Below, in pieces: positions 20,455 to 33,200 of a DNA stretch of 64,000 bases. The DNA lies in contig NC_048561.1 in assembly GCF_902806685.2 (NCBI RefSeq), positions 7,343,439 to 7,407,438 of the forward strand, in the 5' to 3' direction. This DNA is from Maniola hyperantus (lineage: Eukaryota; Arthropoda; Insecta; Lepidoptera; Nymphalidae). Each line of letters opens with the position of its first letter. Position 1 is the stretch's first letter. The notes under the pieces were generated by a model. The model made no database searches. It was not told the origin of the DNA and saw nothing but the letters and a program-made list of their open reading frames with translations. Both the position numbers and the translations under genes were made by a program.

Positions 20455-21174
20455 AATTATAAATAATAATTAGTATGGATTATATTTACACAAAACAAGA
20501 TCAATATTATGCAAATGTCTTTATTGCTAAAACTAAATCACCAAAATAAATACAATTTACCAAATGCAAAATAAATTTTTCAGATGGAAATCTTGAAAAT
20601 ATATCATCATCATGGTATGCTATCTTAGAACTCTGCTGCTAAACTAGATTAATAGCGCCATCTAGGAGCTGGATTTAGAAATAATGTTCCAGTGTTAACA
20701 TGTAAGTCATTTTTAATGACAGTGTTAACATAATAAAAAATACTCAAGTTCCAATATTGTGAAAAATTAAATTAAAAACATACTTTCTTTTTATTTAGAA
20801 AAAAGAAATATTCAATTATTATAAATTTTGCTAAAATTAAGCTTTATTTTTAAAATAATAGTTAAATGTTCTTCAAATTCTACATTTTCATATCTATGGT
20901 CAAGAAAACTGGTGACAAGTGTCAGAAAAGTTTGAAATTTGAATTCATTTCATAACGAAATTCTACGGTGGTTCTACAGTTTTGGGAGTAATTTTATTTG
21001 ATATTAAAGATTTCACGACTTTTGCTTTGCTTTCGGACTCCGACGATCCCTACGTTTATTATTTTGGCTTGTTTTTTGGACTACTGTTTCTTGTGTAAAC
21101 GATAACTTGGCTTTCCCCCTGAACTCTGTTGCAATCTGATTTTGTTTAGTGGTTTAGAAGTTTAGATTTGTAAA
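20455..21174. other. 5' flank of the THAP transposase, unassigned
   Basis: AT-rich DNA ahead of the transposase start codon. If the element once had P-type terminal inverted repeats, the left one should be here; I could not identify it. Confidence 0.4.
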
Positions 21175-22093
21175 ATGTCTCAAAAAGTATGTTGTGTGCC
21201 TGGCTGTTCAACTGTTGCAGGTGATGGTAAGTAAATTCGTTCTGTTTTATATCAGAAAATATTGCTTGCTGCCTCATATACTCAATTGATTCAATCGGAA
21301 GATTGCCCTTGAAAGTTATCATTTCAAGGATGCAGTGATGCAAGGATGCCTTTTTGACAAGATGCGTTAGCTCTAGCACCACAGTTTTGTTTAATTGCAA
21401 ACGTGAGATGTAGGTACTAAACCCTAAAATGTTGATGTTTGAACAGTGACTTAATGTTTTTAGCACTTTTCTCAATAGAAATAAGCTATTAGTCGGATCA
21501 CTATAATTAGATAAGCTTGATGTTTAATATCTTTACTTCATTATGTATTTCCAGGTATCTCACTGCACCGTTTCCCCAACCCAAATCAGCACATTGATTT
21601 GTTTCAAGTGTGGCTGAAGAAGATTGGGGGTCATGTAGCGGAATTAGATAAAGATTACATTTACAGCAACAGAAGGGTCTGTCGTAGACATTTTGAGGAC
21701 ATTTATTTGTACCCAACAAAGTTGTGTTCCCTAGCCATCCCATCACTCTGTTTAGCAGGTTGGTTAGACATTTTTAAAGTACCTTTGTAACTAGCAAATA
21801 TTGTCACTTGCTAATTGGTATATTTTAGATATTATGTAACTTGTCACAGAATATCAGATAGCTATGGTTTCAAGTTAATTATTTAAAAGAACTTTTTATG
21901 TAGAAACATGGACAAGTCTTACTCTCTAATGTGAATAATTCATATCTCAATGTATTTACTTTATTATGGTTTTGATATTGATATTTTTATTTTAGAGAAT
22001 ATGGCTGCTGCTGAAGCAATAATTGTTTCTGAACCGCATACTAGCTCCAGTTTCATATCAAATGAAATGGAAATGGCACCAGGTAATTATAAA

Positions 22094-22316
22094 TCTTAAA
22101 TCTAAATATATAAAAGGAAAAGGTGACTGACTGACTGATCTATCAACGCACAGCTCCAACTACTGGACGGATCAGGCTGAAATTTGGCATGCAGATAGCT
22201 ATTATGATGTAGGCATCCGCTAAGAAAGGATTTTTGAAAATTTAACCCCTAAGGGGGTGAAATAGGGGTTTGAAATTTGTGTAGTCCATGCGGACGAAGT
22301 CGAAAGCATAAGCTAG
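22094..22316 (+). mobile_element. Helitron-like element, family B
   Basis: Complete copy: TCTAAATATATAAAAGGAAA to GAAAGCATAAGCTAGT, in intron 3 of the transposase pseudogene. Confidence 0.8.
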
Positions 22317-23204
22317 TACCCTATAATTTTAAATCGCCTTTAAGTTTATTTTTTAACATGGCAGATATGTATATGCCATACAATAGGAAATGCAAAAAAA
22401 TAGTGTTTTTGATTTACATGATCATATCATTTCAATTTAATTAGATACTAATAGAATAGTGTAGTATAACTTAAATGAACTACTGATGTGAAAGTTTGAT
22501 ACCTTTCAAATCAAACATCATTTTTTCATTTCCATTGTTGGTAGCTTTAGTATTAACTAGTGACCTTACCTTCGCATGGGTAGCTTATTACAGTTTTCAT
22601 GTGGATCTCTAATTTTTTGAAAATAAAATATAGCTTATGTTACTCAGGAATAATGTAGATTTCTACTTGTAAAAGATTTTTTAAAAATTGGTTGGTATAG
22701 ATTATCGTATTATTATCTCATGTGTTATTTTTGGTATTTTGCAGGACTTGTTGCAACATCAAGTAAAGCAGTACCTGCAGTTGCTATTAAGTTAAACTCA
22801 AAGGACAATTTAAAAGGTATATCAGAATCCTTAGTTTTAAACTAAAAAGTTTTTATAACTTACTTGGCTTAGTTAAATATTATAACTTACTGTGGTGATC
22901 ATGCCATGCTTCATACTCTGTCTGTAGCAGACACTTTTAAAAACAAATTCATGTGGACAAAGTCTCAGGCATATCAAGTTGGGATCAATATTTTTTCTGC
23001 CCCAAAAATGCCAGGTTGTCTAAATAACTCTGTATAATATGACTTCAAGACAACAATATTATACACGGTCAGAAAGACTAGCAGCAGAATAACAGTAAAA
23101 AAAAGATTCCGACGAATTGAGAACCTCCTCCTTTTTTTGAAGTCGGTTAAAAAGGCTCTATTTTGATAATCCTAAGAATTTATTGCTCATTGATAATATC
23201 TTTA

Positions 23205-23440
23205 GTCATGATCAACTCATTGCCAGCTTATTACTGAGCATAGGTCTCCTCTAAGAGTGAGATGAGTTTAGGCCATCGTCTGCCATGCAGGTTTCCTTAA
23301 GATATTTTTTCGTTCACCATTAAAGCAAGTGATATTTAATTTCTTAAAATGCACATAACTCTGCAAAGTTAGAATTGATTGCACCCCCAACCTGTCGAAA
23401 AGTCATAGCTACTAGGCTGTCACCGCTTTTTAACATAATG
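23205..23440 (-). repeat. SINE family A, diverged
   Basis: Minus-strand body (GATCAACTCATTGCCAGCTT) and a degraded head in transposase intron 4. Confidence 0.6.
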
Positions 23441-24735
23441 GTTATACGATTGCACTTAATGACGAACCATGATTAATCATGATGGTACTTAATGAACAGC
23501 AATTTTTAATATTTGATGTCATTTACTTTCAGCTAAGAAGTGGGTTCTCACCAAACAAGAGAAGGAACTCTGCAAAGAAATTTCAAATATGAGATATCAA
23601 TTAAAAAAATGTTGAATACAGAAAGACTACTTTAAGAAGAAGGCTGCTATTAAACTTAAAAAGACCGAAGCATTTGAGCTTTTGATGAAAAATATGAGTG
23701 AAGAGACAAAAACTTTTTTTGCTATGCAAGTCACTCAATTTGGAAAGAAAGCAAAAGGAAGACGCTTCACAATTAAAGAAAAAATTCTTGCCCTTGCATT
23801 CTACAAGCGCAGTCCAAAGGCATATAGGTTTCTAAGTTCTTTTAGTGTTTTGCCTAAGAGAAAAACACTTTCTACTTTATTACAAAAAATAAACCTCAAG
23901 CCAGGTAAAACCGTGGAATTATTTGAAGAATTAAAGAAACCTGTAACAAAGTTAAATGACAACCATAAGTTTTGTACGATTATCTTTGATGAAATGGCAA
24001 TTTCACCAAATTTAGCCTACTGCAGAAAAAATGATGAAATTATTGGTATGGTGGATGACGGTGAGGAAAAAAAGAAGCAAATTTGTGACCATGTTTTGGT
24101 GTTTATGGTGAGAGGTATCATAAAAAAATTCAAACAACCAGTTTATTTCACATTTTGTAGAGGCTCTACTAAAGCAGACAGCTTAAGGCACAAATAAAAA
24201 CTGTCATAAAAGAAGTAGAAGCCACAGGTTTAAAAGTTGTGGCCACTGTTTGTGACCGGGGGCATCAAACCGAGCTGCTATAAACAGTTTACTAAATGAG
24301 ACTAGAATAGAATATTTAAGAGACAACAAAGAATGGACTGGTGGGTTTTTTGAATTAAATAAAAAAAAGATTTTTCCTTTATTTGATGCACCCCATCTGA
24401 TGAAGGGTATAAGAAATAATTTGTTGAACAAAAATTTAATGTTTACCCAAGATGGGAAGCAAAAAGTTGCAAAATGGCAGCATTTAGAAGAAATGTACCA
24501 CAGGCAGCCAGGTTATAAAGGTGTCCGCTTGGTGCCTAAATTAACGGCGCAACATGTTGTGCCCAAACTAATACCTAAAATGAAAGTGAAACACTGCACT
24601 CAGGTATTCAGTCGGACAGTCGGCGTTGCTCTTGGATATATGGCAGGTACCTACTTGATTTGTATACTGATGTACATTGCGCTCTTTACCATTGTCAAAG
24701 TTAGTGGATTTTACTCTTTATGCAAGGTTTTCTAC

Positions 24736-24905
24736 TTCATCATGATCATCATGATCACTCCACCGCCGGGTCACTACAGAGTACGGGTCTCCTCTTAGAG
24801 TGGGAAGGGTTTTGGGCAGTCTATCACGTTGGATCCCTGAAGCCCTGGATCGAACCCGTGACCGCCGAGTAGGAGACGACATCATAACCACTAGGCTATC
24901 CAGCT
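24736..24905 (-). repeat. SINE family A fragment
   Basis: Minus-strand copy within the intron at 24647-25015: tail CATCATGATCATCATGATCA, head ending CATAACCACTAGGCTATCCA. Its centre is deleted. Confidence 0.7.
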
Positions 24906-26149
24906 TATTTGTGTATTGTGTTCCATTCTTATTAATTAGTAGAATAGAATATTTTAATTTTTACTTATTATAATTTATTTTATGAGTATTTAACATGTCC
25001 TTTTATTCTTTTTAGATTGTGGGCAACTTCCAGCTGAAAATAAAGACACGGCCGATTTGTTAATATTGATGGACCAATTATTTGATTCTGTAAATGGGAG
25101 TTACAGCAAAATAAGAAACGGTAAAATTTATAGAACTGCTGTAACTCCCAAATCTCCTCATCACCAGTTATGGAGAAAAAGTTTGCCAGTATTGAAGTCC
25201 ATGGTCTTTGTTACAAAGGATGGGAGAAAAGCCTCTGTTCCATCAATTTCGAGCTGGATAAAAACAATTGAAGGGTTCCAGTTATTAATCAATCATTTAA
25301 AGTCCCTCAATGTAACTTCACTTTTGTTGACATTTAAATCAGGACCCCTTGGAAAACTTTTTTGGTGCAATAAGAGCACAGGGCCATTCAAACAATATGC
25401 CAAATGCATATGGGTTTCAAGCAGCATATAAGACGTTAATGGTAAATAATTTAACATCTCCTCATTCTGTCGGGGCAAATTGTGAAAAAGATGGGGACTT
25501 TTGCCTAAACAATTTAAAAAATCTTATTAAAAGTAGCGAAAAGAGTAACGAAGAAAACACAGAAAATATAGAAATAGATTTTAATGATTTGAACATTGAA
25601 AATATAAATACAAATAAACTAATTGAAGGCAAATCTCCGACAGATGTAGAGAGGTGTGCGGCAGTAGCATATTGCAGTGGATGGCTTGTGACAAAAGTGC
25701 AAAAAAAAGTTTTCAAAAGTTGTCCTGAATGCATTGAAGTGTTTAAAAGTAAGGAACTGGAGGCTTTTCATAAACATATTAAAATTAGCGAATACAATGA
25801 CAAAGTATGGCTATGTTATCCAACGAGAAACATTTTTGATTGCTTCGCTGAGATCGAAAATCACGTAATTGAAATTTTGAAAAACAGAAGTAATAAAAAT
25901 AAAATACAAGAGTACGTAAAATTAATACTATTATCAAATATAAATTTTAACTTTATATCATGTAGCTCACATAGAGACAAAATTATTAATTTTTTGACCA
26001 AGGAAACTGTCATTTTTTTTATAAATAACTGGTGCAAAGATATTAATTTTATTTTAAATGGAAAAATTCACTTTTTTGATGCAAGAGATCCACTTAAATG
26101 TGATGCTGATATTTATTATAAAAAAAATAAATTGAAAAAGTTTAAATAA

Positions 26150-26448
26150 CTTATAATAAGTTGTGTTTAATTTTTGAATTAAATTTGATTGGCGGGAGTT
26201 AAATGCCATTGTGATATTGGTAATTATCAGTATTGCCAAGATAAGTACCATTATCCATTCAAAACTCCCGCAAATCAAACACCACATTCCTACCTAATTT
26301 AGAAACTATAAAGTATGTATATAGGTAGGTATATATACTGGGTATTGGCTGTATTTAGTACCAAACCCGTCTCCTAGATGGCGCTTTTCAAGTGGGCGCC
26401 TTGACGGCCCGACTTACCAGTCTATCTCCTATATACACTGTAGTCTGT
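26150..26448. other. 3' flank of the transposase with inverted repeat
   Basis: TTTGATTGGCGGGAGTT (26188-26204) is answered by AACTCCCGCAAATCAAA about 60 bp downstream (26263-26279). It could be part of a terminus or an unrelated MITE. Confidence 0.4.
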
Positions 26449-26747
26449 GATCATCATTATCAACCCCTTTCGCCGGCCCATTACTGAGCACGGGTCTTCT
26501 CTTAGAATGAGAAGGGTTTAGGTCAGTCTACCACGCTGGCTCAGTGCGGATTGGTAGACTTCACACACCTTCAAGAACATTATGGAGAACTCTCAGGCAT
26601 GCAGGTTTCCTCACGATGTTTTCCTTCACCGTTAAAGCAAGTGATATTTCTTAAAACACACAACTCCGAGAAGTCAGAGCTGCGTGACCGGGATCGAACC
26701 CCCGACCTCCGGAAAAGAAGGAGAACGTCCTAGCCAATATCACTTTT
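26449..26747 (-). repeat. SINE family A
   Basis: Near-complete minus-strand copy with head at about 26690-26745. Confidence 0.75.
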
Positions 26748-26934
26748 TTTTTTGGAAATAGAAGAGAATAGAATAGAAGGAACAAAAAATGTTTCTACCT
26801 GTGTCCATTATAGACTTTGAAACCAATGTGCTGGAAGTATCATTAGAAAGGCAATAATGCGAAGATGGTTTTAGAGTTGTCTTTTTAGTGTAGTAGCAAG
26901 TTATAAAAATGGTAGTACCTACTGTAGTCAATTA

Positions 26935-27152
26935 TCACTACCCTTATTATAAATGCGAGAGTATGTTTGTTTGTTGGTTTGTCCTTCAATCACGTCGCAA
27001 CGGTGCAACGGATTGACGTGATTTTTTGCATGTGTATAGATAAAGACCTGCAGAGTGACATAGGCTACATTTTATCCCGGAAAATCAAAGAGTTCCCACG
27101 GGATTTTTAAAAACCTAATTCCACGCGGACGAAGTCGCGGGCATCAGCTAAT
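26935..27152 (+). mobile_element. Helitron-like element, family A
   Basis: TTATTATAAATGCGAGAGTA to GTCGCGGGCATCAGCTAAT, lying 65 bp beyond the sorting-nexin stop codon. Confidence 0.75.
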
Positions 27153-27216
27153 ACAATAATAAGTAAATGAAAAATCAAAAATCTTTCATTATATTACAAA
27201 AAATGGAATCGCAGAA

Positions 27217-30200
27217 TCACGACAAGTCCACTTCCGAAAAATCCTTCAACGGATCCGAAAATTTTAAACTTTCTTCCTTTAAATCCAACTCCTCACCATT
27301 TGACACCCCCTGGTCACTTGCAACACTTTTCACATCACTTTTGTCACCATTCAAATCACTTTTGACACTTTTGTCACTGTTCAATTCACTTTTGACACTT
27401 TTGTCGCAGTTCAAATCACTTTTTTCACCGACATCACTTTTGAAATCATCCTGTATATTGGAAACGTCCAAATGCGAAACATCCTGTATGTCAGAGTCGT
27501 TGCTATAGTTCTCTATATCAATATCATCTAGATCTCGTTCAGTTTCGGGTGTCATCAGATTTCTACATTTGGTCGGCGATAGGTTTTGCACGGCCGATTT
27601 TGATACTGTTTTGAACACCTCGGAGATGTCTTCGGTGGACAACTTGAGGGCGTGCTCCCAGCCCATTAGGGCTTGAGTGTGGATGGCCACTTGTCTGTCA
27701 GCTAGTTCCAGGAGTAAGGAACGGATCTCCGTTCTAGTTTTCGGGATCCAGTCGGATAGCTCTGAACGTAGGGCTTCGGAGGCTTGCTCTAATCTGGAAA
27801 TATAGAATTTTTATTTATATAGAATATATAAAAAGAAAAGCTGACTGACATGCAAAGCTGCATGATTTCAGCACAATCCGTCCAGTAGTTTGAGCTGTGC
27901 GTTGATAGATCAGTCAGTCAGTCAGTCACCTTCAGCACACAGATAAAAACCTGACAGCAATGGTGCCAACATGACGGAGTTATAGTGAGCGGTCCATACC
28001 GGTTATGTACTTCATCTGTGGCGTTGTTCCCAGCTACGTAGGCAGCTGGAACAATAAAAAAAAGAGCTGATAATCTTCAAAGGCTGAACAGATTTTAAGA
28101 AAAAGTAAAAATAGAACACAAGTTAATGGCTGGGCAGCACGTCTATATGACAGACGAGACGCGACCGACAGAGGTACAAGAAGAGGAACTGCATTTTATA
28201 AACAAAGCCACTTGTGGCAGTCGCCCACACACAGCAACTAGATGTCGCCACTCACTCGATCCTGGATCGCGCTAACGAAGTTTTTCCTACAGAGCACTGT
28301 ATATACAAGTTCCAAGACATCATACACACCATGTAGCACATCTCTGCTGTGTATTTTGTCGAAATGAGCCCCAGCGTAGACCACCTGCAGCGGCAGAGTG
28401 GCGCGGTACTTGAGCGCCACCACTCGGTGAACCGCAACCCCCCTATTTTTATTGCAACCCCACATCGACCCCTATGCTTGTATCGCGACCCCTTCGTTTT
28501 TTACCGCGACCCCTCACTTATACCGCGACCCCCGTGCTTGTACCCTGTTGACACCCCGTGTTGTGACCCCACAGCGACTCCCCCACTTTTACCTCGACCT
28601 CCTCCCTACAGCGATCCCCCGCTTGTACCGCCCACGCGTCGCAAGACCATACATACCATGTAGCGTGTCTCTACTCCGTATCTTGTCCAGATGAGCGCCC
28701 GCGTAGGCCGCCAGCAGCGGCAGAGAGGCGCGGTACTTGAGCGGAGCCCGAGCGCGGGGGGTCGCGGCGGCGGAGGCGCCGACCCCGCAGCCCGCGACCG
28801 CAGCCCCACAGCGACCCCCCGCTTGTACCGCCCACGCGTCGCATACACGACGCATACTGGAATAAAGGGAAATAGGGTATTTTACACCAGCCGAGAAAAA
28901 ATCTAAAAATGTATAACAAGATAGCAATAAGCAATCGAAAAATGTTACTTTCAGTTTATAAAATTATATAATGAATTTTATAGATTTCGTTTTTTTTATC
29001 TGTTCTACAAACAAAGGTGAAAATCATGTAAAATGTATAGCTGTTTGTTTTCCAAATAAAAAATAAATAAAAAAATCGAAACGCACGAAATTGGAGCCGC
29101 CATGATGAATTTCGACTGTGACGTCATATGGATTGTAGTTGTAATGTGTTCCTCTAAGAAAAAGAAATAAATCCGTGTGACGTCATGGCAGCTCATGAAC
29201 CTATACCAAACCCAGTCACCAGTCCTCCCCATACTAAACATGTAGGAAAAGCAAGTTTGTACAATTGTAGTGAAGGTGAGACACGTACCCCATGAGCTCA
29301 GTGCTGAGTGACACGGAGCCCTTGTACAGCTTGCTGGTCAGCATGCAGAGGGTAGTCAGTTTCTGCTGCAGAGACTGTAGGTAGTCCGCTGCCGAACTAA
29401 ATTCCGGGTCTTTCACTCTGAAATAGTCAATAAAAAATTAAAAAACCGGCCAAGTGCGAGTCAGGCTCGCGCACTGAGGGTTCCGTACTACGGTCGTATT
29501 TTTTCGACATTTTGCACGATAATTCAAAACTATGATTCATAAAAATAAATAAAAATCTGTTTTAGAATGTACAGGTGAAGACCTTTCATATGATAACCCC
29601 ACTTGATATAGTTATCTTACAGTTTCGAAAATTGAATATACTAATTATTAGTTCATGACCACAATTTAATTTGTGTGATGTAACCACAAATTCACAGTTT
29701 TCAGATTTTTCCCTAAATGTCAGCTATAAGATCTACCTACCTGCCAAATTTCATGATTCTAGGTCAACGGGAAGTACCCTGTAGGTTTCTTGACAGACAG
29801 ACAGACAACAAAGTGATCCTATAAGGGTTCCGTTTTTCCTTTTGAGGTACGGGACCCTAAAAATTGTATGGAATTATGGATAGTATAAAACTCAGCGCGC
29901 TATGGAGCGAGCTATGTTGGATGTCACTCTCAGGGATAAAATCAGCGGGGTGATTACGTTAAACGTTGCAGTAGCGACAGCAACGCGACAGTAGTAGCAA
30001 TGCGACAGTTCATTTGCTGTCTCTCTTCTTCTTCTTATTTTGCCTTGTGGCTATTGCCGTCTCTCTCTAGCTGGACGTTTGACAGCAGTGATCGCGAGAT
30101 TTACGCCTGTCGCGAGATACGTAATCACCTCGTCGGAACGAGGAAATTCGCAGAAGAACAAAAGCGACCGACATAGCTCAAAGGATTAGTAAGGTACAAC

Positions 30201-33200
30201 TATTTTTAAAAATTCCCGTTGACTAACAGTGTTACACACGGGGGTGTGACTCAACGAGAATAACCCAGCTGAAGTGGCAATGGGCAGGTGTTCTGGAGTG
30301 GAGACTGCGTACCGGTAAGTGCAGTGTGGGACAACCTCCAGCGTGCTGGACCGATGAATTGGTGTTGGGGAGCGGATGGATGATGAAGGCGGAGGACCGT
30401 GTTTGGTGGCGCGCTCTTGGAAAGGCCTATGTCCAGCAGTGGACGCAAACAGGCTGATGGATTGGATTGGATTGTATGGATAGTGTTTACCTGGCTCCGT
30501 TGGCAGGCTTGGACTCTCCGCCTCCGTACAGAGCAGCACTGAAGCCCCAGAGGTTCAGTGCACTGTTCTCACTCTTGAACACCTGGGTAGAGAGTATATC
30601 AAAGTCAAAGTCAAATCATTTTTGGGTTCTGTCGGTTTGATCCTGTAAGGGGTCGTCCATAAATTACGTGAGATGTTTAAGGGGGGAGGGGGTCGAGTCA
30701 AATCTCATCTAATTTTACGTTGGAGAGAGGGGGGGTTTCGGCAAATATCACGCAATTTTTTTTCTGATTCAAACAAAAAAAAAATTATACTATTTTGGTC
30801 CATTTAATCTAGATTGTACATGCTTAAGATTTTATCTTAACGTTATCGTAATACGATTAAGATCATTTACTAATTCCTTCGAAAGAAAAAATTCAAAAAA
30901 AACACCACGTAATTTATGGACGCCCCCTAACCCAATACGGTATTTGACAACTAGTCAAGTCAGTAACTTTTTATCAAACGTCAAAACGCGCGCTTAGTGT
31001 GCGATATTCTATGAAATACTAGAGTGTGACGTCACATCATAATGACGTACTTTTTTAGTTTAATCGCTAATTTAAAATGGTTGTTACACTTAAAACCAAC
31101 AAAGGGCGTGGATTTTACGTATTTTGGAAGACCCACTATTTAATAATCACTGAGAAATAATTTATATTTGATGTAGTTCGACAATATCTAAATATATAAA
31201 AGGAAAAGTGACTGACTGACTGATCTATCAAGTATCAACGCACAGCTCAAACTACTGGACGGATCATGCTGAAATTTGGCATGCAGATAGCTATTATGAC
31301 GTAGGCATCCGCTAAGAAAGGATTTTTGAAAATTCAACTCCTGAGGGGGTGAAATAGGGGTTCGAAATTTTGTGTAGTCCACGCGGACGAAGTCGCGAGC
31401 ATAAGCTAGTGTCAAATATTAGGCCATGGTGACGTGAAAAATAGGGATACTTTAGGGCTACCTGCGTCAAATACTACATTGGACGCCTGCCAGTAATGTC
31501 AAACCCTCGACTTTTTGTTACAAGTTCCCTCATCATCATCATCATCATCATCATCATGATAAACCCATCACCAGCTCACTACAGAGCACGGGTCTCCTCT
31601 CAGAGTGAGAAGAGTTTGGCCATAGTCTACCACGTTGGCCATGTGCGGATTGGTAGACTTCACACACCTTTGAGCATATTATGGAGAACTCTCAGGTATG
31701 CAGGTTTCCTCACGATGTTTTCCTCCACCATTAAAGCAAGTGATAGCTAATTAATTAAAACGCACATAACTCTGAAAAGTTAGAGTTAGTGCCCGGGATA
31801 GAACCCCCAACCTCCGATTAGGAGGCGGACGTCCTAACCACTAGGCTATCACAGCTTCCCTAACTGTCGTGAACTGTGCTAGCGTGAGCCGTGCTCTGTA
31901 GTGGGCCGGCGATGGTAGTTGCAGGGTAAACAATGACATACCTTGTCCAGCTCGTCGTCGGGCGTGGTCAGGAACAGCCGGAAGTCGTCGCTGTGGGTCA
32001 GGATCGGATGCTTGGCCACGCGCTCTGACAAACAAAATCACAACATTTTACTATGTTTTATAATTTAGTGTTTTACCTACACTTCAATGAAATTTATAAA
32101 TAACTAGCTGATGCCTGCGAATTCGTCCGCGTGGAATTAGGTTTTTAAAAATCCCGTGGGAACTCTTTGATTTTCCGGGATAAAAAGTAGCCTATGTCAC
32201 TCTCCAGGTCTTTATCTATACACATGCAAAAAATCACGTCAATCCGTTGCACCGTTGCGACGTGTGAAGGACAAACCAACAAACCAATAAACCAACTAAC
32301 CAACAAACAAACACACTTTAGCATTTATAATAAGGGTACTGACTAGCTGATGCCCACGACTTCGTCCGCGTGGATTTAGGTTTTTAAAAATCCCGTGGGA
32401 ACTTCATGTACTGACGATAATGATGATCATGATGACCATGATGATGATTTTGATGATGATGATGATGATGGCGTGTTCTTACCAAGGAACGTGTGTAAGG
32501 CCAAACATCTCACAGCGACGAAGACGGGGGAGTATCTGTCTAGTTGCTGTCTCGCAGAGTGCAGCGGAGGCAAGGGCGGCGCCGCCACCAGCGGGTGAGC
32601 CGTGGACAAGCGTTTATGTAGCAACTGCAATGGAAAAAATCGATCAAGTCCGATTTTGACTCTCACACGTAGGGTTCCGTACTCTCGTACAAATATATAA
32701 CACTTTTTTAGGGTTCCGTACCTCAAAAGGAAAAAAGAAACCCTTATAGGATTCTTACAGCATTGAAGCTTGAGGTTGTACACGTGTCTGTTAACCCGCA
32801 ATGCCCCGTTAAAGCCCGCACTACTTCCCAGGCAGCCTTCTTGTTGAAGGCTCTGACCAATGTATGGTGGGAGGCGCCATACTTTTCGACACACTTCCAA
32901 ATCATATCTCTAGGTTATTCGCAATTAGATAAAACAAGCACGAATTTTTCTTGTAGCCCCCGGCCTTCGAGAGCTGTGGGGCTGTTAGTCGGTGGGCAAG
33001 TGGCATTCTGCCTTGTTACGCTACTGGCTGTGCCCGCGGCACCGCTCGCGTGATATCAGTGCAATAAGTAACTACCTATCGAAATTTATGGCGGTCGCCT
33101 TGCGTTCCCTAGGACTCTGCGCCCGGGTGCACCACACCTCTTGAACCCCCGCGCCCGGGTAAAGACGGCTCTGACTCTACTGGGTGTGGGTACTCACCTT

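Larger units (their letters stand above)
21175..26149 (+). pseudogene. Decayed THAP/P-element-type transposase
   Basis: Reads as a P-superfamily transposase like THAP9. Exons 21175-21226, 21555-21758, 21996-22082, 22745-22816, 23533-24646 and 25016-26149 all keep GT-AG sites with matching phase. Exons 1-2 give an N-terminal THAP zinc finger (C-x4-C in CCVPGC, then RRVCRRHFED). The catalytic part shows FDEMAIS, TVCDRG, FDAPHLMKG and DPLENFFGAIR, the acidic landmarks of this RNase H-like fold. It is broken: an in-frame TGA follows KKC at about 23612, and frameshifts occur near 24187, 24262 and 25335. SINE and Helitron copies sit in its introns. Intact splice sites with a broken frame indicate fairly recent decay. 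A C-terminal frame of about 265 codons (25349-26149) is still open. Confidence 0.82.

Noticed and set aside
28330..28440. Mutually exclusive BAR exon
   Set aside because: The donor is fine, but no acceptor in the required phase was found and the 5' half has stops.
32427..32900. 157-codon minus-strand frame as one gene
   Set aside because: It runs through a sorting-nexin exon, an intron and a LINE scrap, in a frame unlike either.
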